From an uncultured Oscillospiraceae bacterium (lineage in GTDB: Bacteria; Bacillota; Clostridia; Oscillospirales; Oscillospiraceae), in assembly GCA_934659445.1 (NCBI GenBank), contig CAKUHV010000029.1:1-16992 (forward strand): a DNA stretch of 16,992 nucleotides. Direction: 5' to 3'. A model generated the notes under the pieces. The model saw nothing but the letters and a program-made list of their open reading frames with translations, did no database searches and was not told the DNA's origin. A program made the position numbers and the translations under genes. How positions within the stretch are numbered: position 1 is the first letter of the stretch; each line of letters starts with the position of its first letter. Below are positions 1-6,937 of this stretch, piece after piece.

Positions 1-215
1 CAAACATGATTGTCGTCCTCCCAAGTGACGCGGAAGGAGATAGCGCGCTCGGGCTCGATCATGCGCTCCAGCAGGCAAACCTTCTCATACTCGGGGTGAG
101 CGTCGATGACGGGCTCCAGAGAGGTCAGCACTTCCTCAACGGTCTGCAGGAACTCGGGCTCATTGGCGTTCTTGGCCTTGGTGGCCTCGAGAACCTTTTC
201 AATGTACTTGTTCAT
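1..215 (-). CDS. gdhA: NADP-type glutamate dehydrogenase, N-terminal fragment (cut by window edge)
   Basis: Glutamate dehydrogenase interconverts 2-oxoglutarate plus ammonium and L-glutamate in the cytoplasm. Only the first 71 complete codons lie in the window; the gene continues past base 1. The translation starts MNKYIEKVLEATKAKN and runs through CLLERMIEPERAISFRV and TWEDDNHV. This matches the helical N-terminus of the hexameric bacterial enzyme just before its conserved substrate-binding region (not in the window). The ATG at 213-215 is preceded by a near-perfect AGGAGG (bases 225-230). A promoter is predicted at 313-340, giving a leader of about 90 nt. The leader contains a possible GGAAAC/GTTTCC stem (272-277 with 291-296). 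The family call is firm from the N-terminal signature. The cofactor preference (NADPH, gdhA type) is inferred from family resemblance. Confidence 0.85.
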   Translation of the reverse strand, partial: MNKYIEKVLEATKAKNANEPEFLQTVEEVLTSLEPVIDAHPEYEKVCLLERMIEPERAISFRVTWEDDNHV

Positions 216-312
216 TGGATTCTTCCTCCTGTTATCAAACATTTTGGGCAAATCTTCTCTGTTTTCTCACCGGAAACGGTAACGGGGCGTGTTTCCTTGT
301 TTCCTCGCCTAT

Positions 313-340
313 AGAATATCACAAAAGGAGTATAAGTAAA
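313..340 (-). promoter_or_regulatory. Predicted sigma-A promoter of gdhA
   Basis: Read on the minus strand, a -35 TTTACT (335-340) and a -10 TATTCT (313-318) are separated by 16 bp. They lie in the AT-rich gap upstream of gdhA. Both hexamers are close to, but not at, consensus. Transcription would start near base 306. Confidence 0.5.
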
Positions 341-351
341 TAAAGTTTTTA

Positions 352-368
352 ACTGTAGCTTCTACAGT
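352..368. promoter_or_regulatory. Inverted repeat just upstream of the gdhA -35 (possible operator)
   Basis: ACTGTAG-CTT-CTACAGT is a perfect 7-bp dyad with a 3-bp centre, 11 bp upstream of the predicted gdhA -35. The position suits a regulator-binding site. On the minus strand it could also act as a weak hairpin terminator for the GNAT gene at 491-1366, but the bases after it (TAAAAACTTTATTT) are not a clean U-tract. I see nothing else recognisable in the gap 369-490, which is AT-rich. Confidence 0.35.
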
Positions 369-490
369 CTTTCCATTGTACGTGGGTGACTTCCGTTATT
401 TTCGACAGAAATTTGCCGGGTTCTTTTGTCCTAAATGCACAATCAATTTCCACATAATTCCATTTTTAATTTTCGTTTTGCAATACTTTG

Positions 491-1366
491 TTAATCAAAT
501 GCCAATCCCAGATAGCCCACGGTCGTCCAGTCCCATTTTTTAGACGTTTTTAAGTCGTTCCACTTCAGCATGGCGAATTTTTTCTCATCTTCCGGGGCAT
601 TTTCCCCGTCGAAGGGGGTGCGCAGCTGCCACCGGGCGCCGGGGGCCAGTTCACCCAGGGCGGACAGCGCCGCCGCCCGGGCCTCCGGCGGGCCCAGCAG
701 CTCCTTGCACACTATACGGCCCTCTCCCGCCCCCTCGGCGCACAGGCAGAAGGCCCCCTCCGGACAGGTGCCCCCGTACAGTCCGCCGCCGTCCACGGCG
801 CAGCACCCCGCCTGAAAGGCCAGCGCCTGCTCCGGGTAGCGGATATAGGGCCGGCCCTCCTGCTCCAGAAGCCGGTCCCGCAGAGCGCCGTACTCCCCCG
901 GGGACAGGGGGCGCAGGGTCACGTCCCCCCGCCGGGGGAGCAGCTGGGTCAGCTCCCGCTGGGCCAGCACAAAGCACTCCCGGAAGCCGTTGGCCCCGAA
1001 GAAGTTGTGTAGGGAGGGCTCCGCCGGGACGGTGGTCACCGCGGGGATGGACAGGCTTTTGAAATACTCATCCGCCCAGGCCATCAGTGCTCCGGACATC
1101 CCCCGGCCCCGGCAGTCGGGGTGGGTGGCCACGGCGTAGAGATAGGCCGCCCGGAAGTCCCCCTGCCCGGGGACACGGAACACGGTGTCGAACCAGGCGG
1201 ACATGGAGCGCACCGCGCCCCCCTCCTCCAGCACGATCACCCGCTCCGGCCGGTAGTAGATGTTGTAAAAGTTGTCGATATAGGCGTCCTCGTCCCCGAA
1301 GGCCAGCTTCCACAGCTGCCGCTGAGTGGGGATATCCTCCGGCACGGAGGTGCGGATGTTCCACAT
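491..1366 (-). CDS. GNAT-family N-acetyltransferase
   Basis: Predicted cytoplasmic acetyl-CoA-dependent N-acetyltransferase of 291 aa; the acceptor is unknown. The acetyl-CoA pyrophosphate loop is visible as VATHPDCRGRGMSGAL (residues 79-94), preceded by the usual beta-4 strand (AAYLYA) and followed by an alpha-3-like helix. A fold-typical segment EPSLHNFFGANGFRE lies near residues 116-130. The protein is longer than a single GNAT domain (about 150 aa). The C-terminal half has no motif I recognise and may be a second, degenerate GNAT-like domain of the Eis type. The ATG at 1364-1366 has AAGGAGAA at 1374-1381. The gene lies 52 bp downstream of a small membrane-protein gene on the same strand and is probably co-transcribed with it. 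No clear hairpin terminator follows directly. Confidence 0.85.
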   Translation of the reverse strand: MWNIRTSVPEDIPTQRQLWKLAFGDEDAYIDNFYNIYYRPERVIVLEEGGAVRSMSAWFDTVFRVPGQGDFRAAYLYAVATHPDCRGRGMSGALMAWADEYFKSLSIPAVTTVPAEPSLHNFFGANGFRECFVLAQRELTQLLPRRGDVTLRPLSPGEYGALRDRLLEQEGRPYIRYPEQALAFQAGCCAVDGGGLYGGTCPEGAFCLCAEGAGEGRIVCKELLGPPEARAAALSALGELAPGARWQLRTPFDGENAPEDEKKFAMLKWNDLKTSKKWDWTTVGYLGLAFD

Positions 1367-1418
1367 AGCGTTCTTCTCCTTTGATCTTCTCTCCCGCCCG
1401 CGGGGGCGAAACCATTCG

Positions 1419-1640
1419 TCAATTTCTCGTCAGCGTTCTGACTCCGGCGTATAACGCCCCGCCCACCGCCAGCGAGATCAGGCTTTTCAGCAGGACCATA
1501 TGGGTCACGCTGGCCCAAAAGTAGGTCAGCGTATCCGCTTCCAGCTTGATGCGCCATCCGGGGATCAGGTAGCAGCAGGCCAGATAGGCAGCAACAAAGG
1601 CGGCGATACCAAATACGGCGGATAAACATTTCCCTTTCAT
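1419..1640 (-). CDS. Small two-helix membrane protein, unknown function
   Basis: A 73-aa protein that I cannot assign to a family. Two hydrophobic segments are visible: residues about 5-27 (start LSAVFGIAAFVAAYL) and about 47-67 (MVLLKSLISLAVGGALYAG). They are joined by a short polar loop containing GWRIKLEAD. The C-terminus is basic (RTLTRN). A short positively charged N-terminus (MKGK) suggests an N-in, C-in hairpin topology. GGAGGT lies 7 bp upstream of the ATG, which supports real translation despite the small size. It sits directly downstream of the pspC terminator and upstream of the GNAT gene. I see no strong promoter in the 45-bp gap behind the terminator, so expression may depend on read-through or on a weak site. 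Confidence 0.65.
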   Translation of the reverse strand: MKGKCLSAVFGIAAFVAAYLACCYLIPGWRIKLEADTLTYFWASVTHMVLLKSLISLAVGGALYAGVRTLTRN

Positions 1641-1684
1641 AACAGCACCTCCAGTTCTGTTCTCCAGTGTTTTTTATAAATACG

Positions 1685-1735
1685 AAAGACAAAAACCCCT
1701 GCCGCCGCGTCCGGGCGGGCGCTTCAGCAGGGGTT
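1685..1735 (-). terminator. Rho-independent terminator after the PspC gene
   Basis: AACCCCTGC (1694-1702) pairs perfectly with GCAGGGGTT (1727-1735) around a GC-rich 24-nt interior. On the minus strand the stem is followed by TTTGTCTTT. It begins 13 bp past the PspC stop codon. Confidence 0.8.
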
Positions 1736-1747
1736 GTTTTCAGCGGC

Positions 1748-1957
1748 TCAATACTCGCCGTAAATGTCACTCTTCTTGGGCATGATCAGGGCGCAGATCA
1801 GATAGGCCAGCAGGCCCACGCCCCACAGGAAAAACGCCAAGGCCCAGATCACCCGGACAACGGTGGGGTCGATGCCGAAATACTCCGCAAAGCCCCCGCA
1901 CACGCCCAGCAGCTTTTTGCCGGGGCCGTCCAGCCGATACAGCTTCTTTCCGTCCAT
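1748..1957 (-). CDS. PspC-domain small membrane protein
   Basis: A 69-aa protein consisting of one PspC domain (phage-shock-protein C family; envelope-stress-associated inner-membrane proteins). The signature is clear: KLYRLDGPGKKLLGVCGGFA followed by EYFGIDPTVVRVIW, then a hydrophobic helix (ALAFFLWGVGLLAYLICALI) ending in MPKK. The start is the ATG at 1955-1957. AAGGAGG (1966-1972) sits at ideal distance from it, whereas the frame stays open 21 codons further upstream with no comparable site. Family members often bind PspA or sense envelope stress. No pspA or pspB is nearby, so a role here is an inference. A promoter is predicted at 2012-2040 and a terminator at 1685-1735, which makes the gene a likely single-gene unit that may also receive read-through from the helicase gene. 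Confidence 0.88.
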   Translation of the reverse strand: MDGKKLYRLDGPGKKLLGVCGGFAEYFGIDPTVVRVIWALAFFLWGVGLLAYLICALIMPKKSDIYGEY

Positions 1958-2011
1958 AAACGATTCCTCCTTACTATGCACGCTCCCCTTGGGGAATGTC
2001 TCGTTGTCCTT

Positions 2012-2040
2012 ACTATACACCGGCCGCGAAAAAATAACAT
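2012..2040 (-). promoter_or_regulatory. Possible promoter of the PspC gene
   Basis: On the minus strand, a good -10 TATAGT (2012-2017) lies 17 bp from a poor -35 ATGTTA (2035-2040). It falls in the 104-bp gap between the helicase stop and the PspC start. The -35 matches consensus at only three positions, so a different sigma factor or an activator may be involved. Confidence 0.35.
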
Positions 2041-2061
2041 AAAGAGAAGATTAAAAAACGC

Positions 2062-3243
2062 TTATTTTTTCTCCACCGCCGCCACCAGATCTCCGTTGGC
2101 GTTGAAGCACACCCGGCGGATGGTGTTGCCGGTGTTCCTGGTGATGTCGTCCATGCGCAGGCTCTCGGTTACCGTGGACTCCAGAGAGAAGGCCGCGCCG
2201 TGGCGCTTTGCCCGGCCGGTGCGGCCGATGCGGTGGACGTAATCCTCGTTGTGCTCCGGAATGTCGAAATTGAACACCGCGTCCACGTCGTCGATGTCCA
2301 GACCCCGGGCGGCCACGTCGGTGGCCGCCAGCACCCGCAGCTGGCCGTCCCGGAATTTCTGCAGGGTCTTTTCCCGCACCCGCTGCTGGATATCCCCGTG
2401 GATGGCCTCGCAGGAGATGCCCCGCATCTGTAAAAGGCCCGCCAGACGGTCGGTCATATTCTTGGTGTTGCAGAAGGCGATCACCCGGTCATAGCCCCCC
2501 ATGTCCAGCAGGCGGGCCAGAGTGTCGGCCTTGCGATTGCGGTCCACCTCCATGCGGTACTGCACGATGTCGGGCTTGTTCTCCTGATCGGCCTGCACGG
2601 TGATCTCCACCGGCTCCCGCTGGTACACCCAGGAGATGTCCAGCACCTCCCGGCTGATGGTGGCGGAGAACATACCCAGGTTTTTCCGCTTGGGCATCAG
2701 GTCCAGAATGTGGGTCACGTCCCGGACAAAGCCCATGTCCAGCATCCGGTCCGCCTCGTCCAGCACCACGGTCTGCACCTTGTCCAGACGCACCGTGCGG
2801 CGCTTTACATGGTCCATCAGGCGGCCGGGGGTGGCCACCACGATCTGGGGGGCCTTCTTCAGCTGGGTGATCTGCTTGTCGATGGGCTGCCCGCCGTAGA
2901 GACAGACCACCCGCACCCCCTCCTTGAAGGCGCACAGATCCCGCAGCTCGTCCCGGATCTGGATGGCCAGCTCACGGGTGGGAGCCAGCACAAGGCCGGT
3001 GACCTCGCTGCCTGCGGGGTCGGTGTGCTCCACCATGGGGATGCCGAAGGCAAAGGTCTTGCCCGTGCCCGTGGGGGCCTTGGCAATGACGTCCTTCCAC
3101 TCCATGAAATAGGGGATGGCCCCGGCCTGAACGGGGGTGGCCTGAACATAGCCCTTTTTGTCGATGGCCCGCATCACCTCGTCGGACAGGTGCAGGTCGG
3201 TGTACTTCACTTCTTCATTTATGGTCTGGCCGTTGATCTCCAT
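2062..3243 (-). CDS. DEAD-box ATP-dependent RNA helicase (core-only)
   Basis: A 393-aa ATP-dependent RNA helicase that unwinds or remodels RNA duplexes in ribosome assembly or mRNA decay. All canonical motifs are present in order: Q-motif region (about 15-40, ending ATPVQ), I APTGTGKT (56-63), Ia PTRELA (88-93), GG (117-118), Ib TPGR (138-141), II DEAD (162-165), III SAT (193-195), IV VIAFCNT (254-260), V ATDVAARGLDI (307-317), VI HRIGRTGR (337-344). Only about 50 residues follow motif VI. The protein therefore lacks the basic or RRM-like tail seen in DbpA or CshA, so I assign no symbol. The ATG at 3241-3243 has AAAAGGAG upstream. The predicted transcript has a structured leader of about 140 nt, including a CCGGC/GCCGG hairpin (3267-3279) next to the ribosome binding site. 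Such leaders occur on cold-inducible helicase genes; that regulation is inferred here. Confidence 0.95.
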   Translation of the reverse strand: MEINGQTINEEVKYTDLHLSDEVMRAIDKKGYVQATPVQAGAIPYFMEWKDVIAKAPTGTGKTFAFGIPMVEHTDPAGSEVTGLVLAPTRELAIQIRDELRDLCAFKEGVRVVCLYGGQPIDKQITQLKKAPQIVVATPGRLMDHVKRRTVRLDKVQTVVLDEADRMLDMGFVRDVTHILDLMPKRKNLGMFSATISREVLDISWVYQREPVEITVQADQENKPDIVQYRMEVDRNRKADTLARLLDMGGYDRVIAFCNTKNMTDRLAGLLQMRGISCEAIHGDIQQRVREKTLQKFRDGQLRVLAATDVAARGLDIDDVDAVFNFDIPEHNEDYVHRIGRTGRAKRHGAAFSLESTVTESLRMDDITRNTGNTIRRVCFNANGDLVAAVEKK

Positions 3244-3389
3244 GCTGTATTTCTCCTTTTCTTCTCCCGGCGGCGCCGGATGCGTTCAGCAAAGATCCAA
3301 GGCCGACCCAATATTCTCCACGCCGTTTCCCTCCGGCGCGGCCCCAGATCCGCGGGGACAACACTCCCCCATTTTCAGCTTGCCCTTCT

Positions 3390-3418
3390 ATTATAGCCGC
3401 TGCCGCCGCCCTTGTCTA
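3390..3418 (-). promoter_or_regulatory. Strong sigma-A promoter of the DEAD-box helicase gene
   Basis: On the minus strand, -35 TAGACA (3413-3418) and -10 TATAAT (3390-3395, perfect) are spaced by exactly 17 bp. The -35 begins 3 bp after the oligo-U end of the secG terminator. Predicted start is near 3383, giving a leader of about 140 nt. Confidence 0.8.
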
Positions 3419-3421
3419 CAC

Positions 3422-3456
3422 AAAAAGCCGGGACCGCATCGCGGTCCCGGCTTTTT
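3422..3456 (-). terminator. Rho-independent terminator after secG
   Basis: A perfect 16-bp inverted repeat, AAAAAGCCGGGACCGC (3422-3437) with its complement (3441-3456), has a 3-nt ATC loop. On the minus strand the GC stem ends in TTTTT. It starts 10 bp after the secG stop. It is symmetric and could work in both directions, but no plus-strand gene points at it. Confidence 0.93.
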
Positions 3457-3466
3457 CAAGCGACGA

Positions 3467-3697
3467 TCAGTGCGTCAGGCACAGCACCAGCGTGAGCACC
3501 ACCCAAACGATGGCCACCCACTTGGTCCAACGGGCCAGCTTGGCGTCCAGGCTCTTGGCCTTATTCTTGGACAGGAAGGTGTCCGCGCCGCCGGCGATGG
3601 CGCCGGACAGGCCGGCGGACTTGCCGGACTGAAGCATGACCACGGCCACAAGGATCAGGGACAGGACCACTTGAATAATGGTAAGAGCGAGCTGCAT
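3467..3697 (-). CDS. secG: Preprotein translocase subunit SecG
   Basis: A 76-aa subunit of the SecYEG protein-export channel in the cytoplasmic membrane. Two membrane helices are visible: residues about 3-22 (ALTIIQVVLSLILVAVVML) and about 56-75 (WVAIVWVVLTLVLCL). The conserved cytoplasmic loop between them reads LQSGKSAGLSGAIAGGADTF. The length is normal for Firmicutes. I chose the ATG at 3695-3697, preceded by AAAGGA, over an in-frame TTG six codons upstream whose codons overlap that Shine-Dalgarno sequence. In many Firmicutes secG precedes rnr and smpB; here it stands alone between a promoter (3775-3803) and a perfect terminator (3422-3456). Confidence 0.95.
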   Translation of the reverse strand: MQLALTIIQVVLSLILVAVVMLQSGKSAGLSGAIAGGADTFLSKNKAKSLDAKLARWTKWVAIVWVVLTLVLCLTH

Positions 3698-3716
3698 AAC
3701 TTTCGTTCCTTTCAAA

Positions 3717-3762
3717 GCCCCGGCAGGGGCGAAAATTCATTTTATCGGACCGCTCCGGTCCG
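3717..3762 (-). other. Two stable hairpins in the secG leader
   Basis: Between the predicted start point (about 3768) and the secG ATG, the minus strand can form CGGACCG-GAG-CGGTCCG (3746-3762; 7-bp perfect stem) and GCCCC-TGCC-GGGGC (3717-3730; 5-bp stem). The second ends about 7 nt before the AAAGGA ribosome binding site. Neither is followed by a U-tract, so they are not terminators. They may stabilise the mRNA or modulate initiation; this is inference. Confidence 0.5.
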
Positions 3763-3774
3763 GACGCAGGAAAA

Positions 3775-3803
3775 ATAATACCACATTTGCGAAAAGAATG
3801 CAA
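3775..3803 (-). promoter_or_regulatory. Predicted promoter of secG
   Basis: On the minus strand, -35 TTGCAT (3798-3803) and -10 TATTAT (3775-3780) are spaced by 17 bp. It lies between the end of the MBL gene and secG. No terminator is evident after the MBL gene, so secG may also receive transcripts from mnmG-MBL. Confidence 0.6.
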
Positions 3804-3868
3804 GGGATTTTCCCGCTTTCTTCCCACTTTCTCATGAACCGCAGGGGATTGGGGCGGCGGGCGGCGGC

Positions 3869-4783
3869 TCACACAAGATGGATGGGCCCGTCGTCCCTCC
3901 GGCGGTAGTACACCACTCCGGAGTCCACCGTCAGCTCCACCTGATCCAGCTCCTGCAAAAAGTCCAGCAGAAAGTGGACGTTCCGCTCGTAGTACAGGCC
4001 CCGGCGGGGGCGGTGGGAGTGGAGCTCCAGCCTCTGCGCCAGCAGCCGGGTCACCTGACAGAGATCCCGGGGCACGTCCAGCAGGTCCTTCACCGTCTGG
4101 GCCCGGCTGAGCACCAGCTCCCGGTTCCGCCTTACCAACTCCCCGATCTCCGCCCCGGTGCAGACGCCCCGGTGGGCCGCGATGTAGAAGTCGCAGCCCA
4201 GCCCGGGCAGCTTCTCCCGGCTGTCCATCATCATCTTCAGGGACAGGCCGTAGGGCAGCTTGGCCTTCAGCTTCTCTCCGCACAGCAGGGCGTCGGCGGC
4301 GTAGCACACGTTGTCCGGAGTGATCAGGCTCACATGGCCCACGGAGTGTCCCGGGGTGTGGACCACCCGGAAGGTGCGGCTCTCCACCTGGAACTCGCCG
4401 TCCTCCGGGGGGTAATAGCAGTCCGGCCGGTGGATCAGGCACGCCGAGTCCTCCCGGATCATACTCACCGGCAGGGTGATGAAGTAGCACTTCAGACTGA
4501 GCAGGCTGCGGCACAGCCCGGCCTCCTCCGGCGTGAGCCACACCTTCGTCCCATATTTCTCCTGAAAATAGCGGTTGCTGGCGCAGTGGTCCACATGGGC
4601 GTGGGAGCACAGCACCGCTGCCGGGGTCAGCCCGTGCTCCAGCAGGGTGTTCTCCAGGTCCTCCCGCTCCTCCAGAAGGCCGGTGTCCAGCAGGACGCAC
4701 TTGCCGCCGTCCAGCAGATACAGGGGGATCAGCTCCTCCCCCTCCAGCACACAGGTGTTTCCCTTTACCCGGGTCAGCTTCAT
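3869..4783 (-). CDS. Metallo-beta-lactamase-fold hydrolase, translationally coupled to mnmG
   Basis: A 304-aa MBL-superfamily hydrolase of unknown substrate. A complete dinuclear zinc site can be read: H61, H63, D65, H66 in SHAHVDH; H146 in [10 protein letters not shown]164 in AADAL; H204 in AAHRG. The first about 220 residues form the MBL domain. The C-terminal about 80 residues ([18 protein letters not shown] onwards) are alpha-helical in character and look like the small winged-helix or dimerisation tail found in some glyoxalase-like MBL proteins. The ATG at 4781-4783 overlaps the mnmG stop as ATGA, so it is expected to be translated by re-initiation and kept near mnmG in amount. No signal peptide is seen, so the protein is cytoplasmic. 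Glyoxalase II, RNase and other activities cannot be separated from sequence alone. Confidence 0.9.
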   Translation of the reverse strand: MKLTRVKGNTCVLEGEELIPLYLLDGGKCVLLDTGLLEEREDLENTLLEHGLTPAAVLCSHAHVDHCASNRYFQEKYGTKVWLTPEEAGLCRSLLSLKCYFITLPVSMIREDSACLIHRPDCYYPPEDGEFQVESRTFRVVHTPGHSVGHVSLITPDNVCYAADALLCGEKLKAKLPYGLSLKMMMDSREKLPGLGCDFYIAAHRGVCTGAEIGELVRRNRELVLSRAQTVKDLLDVPRDLCQVTRLLAQRLELHSHRPRRGLYYERNVHFLLDFLQELDQVELTVDSGVVYYRRRDDGPIHLV

Positions 4784-6690
4784 CGGTCGTTTTCGCTCTC
4801 TTTCTCCGCCCTTTGGCGGGACTGATCCATCTTCAGATATACCATCAGCACGGCCACATCCGCCGGGGACACGCCGGACACCCGCCCGGCCTGTCCCAGA
4901 TTCAGAGGTCGGATCCGGGCCAGCTTCTGCCGGGCCTCCAGCCGCAGGCCGGTGATGGCTTGATAGTCGATCTCCTCCGGCAGGGGGCAGCTCTCCAGCC
5001 GGCGCATCTCCTCCACCTGCCGCAGCTGGCGCTGGATGTAGCCGTCGTATTTCACGGCGATCTCCACCGCCTGCCGCTGCTCCGCCGTCAGCTCCGGCCG
5101 GGCCGGGTCAAGGGGAGCCAGCTCCTCATAGGTCACCCCCGGGCGGCGCAGCAGGTCGGCCAGCCGCGCCCCGTTGGGGGCCTCCGGCTGCCCGTTGGCG
5201 GCCAGCAGAGCGGACAGCGCCGCCCCCGGGGCCGCTCCGGTGTGCTCCAGCCGCCTCTGCTCCCGCTCCACGGCGGCGTATTTGGCCTGCACCGCCTCAT
5301 ATTCCTCCCGGCTGACCAGCCCCAGCTCATACCCGACGGGCACCAGCCGCCGGTCGGCGTTGTCCTGCCGGTGGAGCAGGCGATACTCCGTGCGGCTGGT
5401 CATCATGCGGTAGGGCTCGTTGGTGCCCTTGGTCACCAGGTCGTCGATGAGCACGCCGATATACCCCTGGTCCCGGCGAAGAATAAAGGGCGACTGGCCC
5501 CTGATCTTCCGGGCGGCGTTCACCCCGGCCACAAAGCCCTGCACCGCCGCCTCCTCGTAGCCGGAGGAGCCGTTGAACTGCCCCGCCCCGTACAGGCCGG
5601 ACACCGTCTTGACCTCCAGCGTAGGCAGCAGCTGGGTGGGGTCCACGCAGTCGTACTCGATGGCATAGGCCGCCCGGGTCATCTCCGCGCGCTCCAGGCC
5701 GGGGATGGTGTGCAGCATCTCCACCTGCACCTCCTCCGGCAGGGAGGAGGAGAAGCCCTGGATATACAGCTCCTCCGTGTCCAGCCCCATGGGCTCAACA
5801 AACAGCTGGTGGCGCTCCTTGTCCGGAAAGCGCTCCACCTTGGTCTCGATGGAGGGGCAGTACCGGGGGCCCACCCCCTGAATGGTGCCGTCGTACAGGG
5901 GGGAGCGGCTCAGGTTGTCCCGGATGATGCGGTGGGTGGCCTCGTTGGTGTAGGTCAGGTAGCACACCGCCCGGTTCTCCGGCGGCGTCCGGGTGCGGAG
6001 GGAAAAGCACAGTCCGTCCTCCTCCCCCCGCTGGATCTCCATTTTGGAGAAGTCCACGCTGCGGGCGTTCACCCTGGGGGGCGTGCCCGTCTTGAACCGA
6101 CGGATGGACAGCCCCAGCTCCACCAGGCACCGGGTCAGGGGCAGGGCGGCCATCAGGCCGTCCGGCCCGGACTGGCGCACCACATCGCCGATGATGGTGC
6201 GCCCCCCCAGATAGGTCCCCGTGGCGATCACGGCGGTCTTCACCCGGTACACCGCCCCAGTGTGGGTGACCACGGCGGACACCGCGCCCTGCTCCGTGCG
6301 GACGGCGATCACCTCCGCCTGCTTCACCCACAGGTTTTCCTGCCGCTCCAGGGTGTGCTTCATCACCTTCTGATACTCCCGCCGGTCGGCCTGAGCCCGC
6401 AGGGACCACACCGCCGGCCCCTTTCCCCGGTTGAGCATCCGGTATTGGATACAGGCCCGATCGGCGGCCCGGCCCATCTCGCCCCCAAGGGCGTCCAGCT
6501 CCCGCACCAGATGGCCCTTCCCCGTGCCGCCGATGGCGGGGTTGCAGGGCATGTTGCCCACCGCGTCCAGATTGACGGTGAAGCACAGGGTGCGCAGTCC
6601 TAAGCGGGCGGCGGCGAGAGCCGCCTCGATGCCCGCGTGGCCAGCCCCGACCACGGCAATATCAAATTGTCCGGCGTCGTATTCTCTCAT
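4780..6690 (-). CDS. mnmG: tRNA uridine 5-carboxymethylaminomethyl modification enzyme MnmG (GidA)
   Basis: FAD-dependent partner of MnmE. The MnmE-MnmG complex installs aminomethyl or carboxymethylaminomethyl groups on wobble U34 of tRNAs reading two-fold codon boxes, using methylene-tetrahydrofolate. The 636-aa length fits the family (about 620-650). Visible marks are the N-terminal FAD-binding loop VGAGHAG (14-20), the conserved [19 protein letters not shown] (about 55-73), GidA signature 1 ([15 protein letters not shown], with its conserved cysteine, near 275-290), signature 2 ([17 protein letters not shown], near 370-386), and the C-terminal MnmE-binding region ending [14 protein letters not shown]. 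The start ATG has GGAG 11 nt upstream, rather distant. Unlike the classical mnmE-mnmG-rsmG cluster, no partner gene adjoins it in this window; an MBL hydrolase follows instead. A promoter is predicted at 6938-6966, which puts a palindromic repeat in its leader. Confidence 0.97.
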   Translation of the reverse strand: MREYDAGQFDIAVVGAGHAGIEAALAAARLGLRTLCFTVNLDAVGNMPCNPAIGGTGKGHLVRELDALGGEMGRAADRACIQYRMLNRGKGPAVWSLRAQADRREYQKVMKHTLERQENLWVKQAEVIAVRTEQGAVSAVVTHTGAVYRVKTAVIATGTYLGGRTIIGDVVRQSGPDGLMAALPLTRCLVELGLSIRRFKTGTPPRVNARSVDFSKMEIQRGEEDGLCFSLRTRTPPENRAVCYLTYTNEATHRIIRDNLSRSPLYDGTIQGVGPRYCPSIETKVERFPDKERHQLFVEPMGLDTEELYIQGFSSSLPEEVQVEMLHTIPGLERAEMTRAAYAIEYDCVDPTQLLPTLEVKTVSGLYGAGQFNGSSGYEEAAVQGFVAGVNAARKIRGQSPFILRRDQGYIGVLIDDLVTKGTNEPYRMMTSRTEYRLLHRQDNADRRLVPVGYELGLVSREEYEAVQAKYAAVEREQRRLEHTGAAPGAALSALLAANGQPEAPNGARLADLLRRPGVTYEELAPLDPARPELTAEQRQAVEIAVKYDGYIQRQLRQVEEMRRLESCPLPEEIDYQAITGLRLEARQKLARIRPLNLGQAGRVSGVSPADVAVLMVYLKMDQSRQRAEKESENDR

Positions 6691-6762
6691 AATGTTTTCT
6701 GCTCCAAATCACAGCTCATACATATCGTCAGGTGCGTTTCCGCGCATCTCCCACGGTCGGAT

Positions 6763-6892
6763 GGCTCCCTCTGTCGAGGGAGCTGTCAGCCGTCAGGCTG
6801 ACTGAGGGAGAGAATTTCTCCGGGAGCTGCACCTTTTGTCTCTCCCTCCGTCAAAACCTTCGGTTTTGCCACCTCCCTCGTCAGAGGGAGTC
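6763..6892. repeat. Palindromic MITE/REP-like intergenic element (about 130 bp)
   Basis: The ends are inverted copies. The 20 bases from 6763 match the reverse complement of 6873-6892 with two mismatches. Ten further bases match exactly inside (GAGGGAGAGA 6804-6813 against TCTCTCCCTC 6839-6848). Four hairpins lie in mirror order: GCTCCCTC/GAGGGAGC (6764-6783), GTCAGCC/GGCTGAC (6785-6802), CAAAACC/GGTTTTG (6852-6868) and CTCCCTC/GAGGGAG (6873-6890). The two inner hairpins have different sequences but equal stem length, which points to selection on structure. There is no coding capacity. I recognise the general look of such elements from Oscillospiraceae genomes but cannot search for copies. 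The rest of the 389-bp mnmG/recJ gap (6691-7079) holds the two divergent promoters, and I see nothing else in it. Confidence 0.75.
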
Positions 6893-6937
6893 TTAGAGCC
6901 GGTGCAGACACGCTCCCGCGCTCCACAATAATTTTGT

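Noticed and set aside
216..312. Riboswitch in the gdhA leader
   Set aside because: Only a short GGAAAC/GTTTCC stem is seen. No conserved riboswitch core (for example glutamine, glycine or SAM types) can be recognised.
6..314. Plus-strand 102-codon frame at the left edge
   Set aside because: It is antisense to the clear N-terminus of glutamate dehydrogenase and its leader.
1958..2020. Longer PspC protein starting 21 codons upstream
   Set aside because: The extra residues are encoded by leader sequence that contains the AAGGAGG ribosome binding site of the internal ATG, and the PspC domain starts only after that ATG.
4813..6603. 596-codon plus-strand frame opposite mnmG
   Set aside because: Low-complexity shadow of mnmG, with no recognisable motif. 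mnmG itself shows every family signature.
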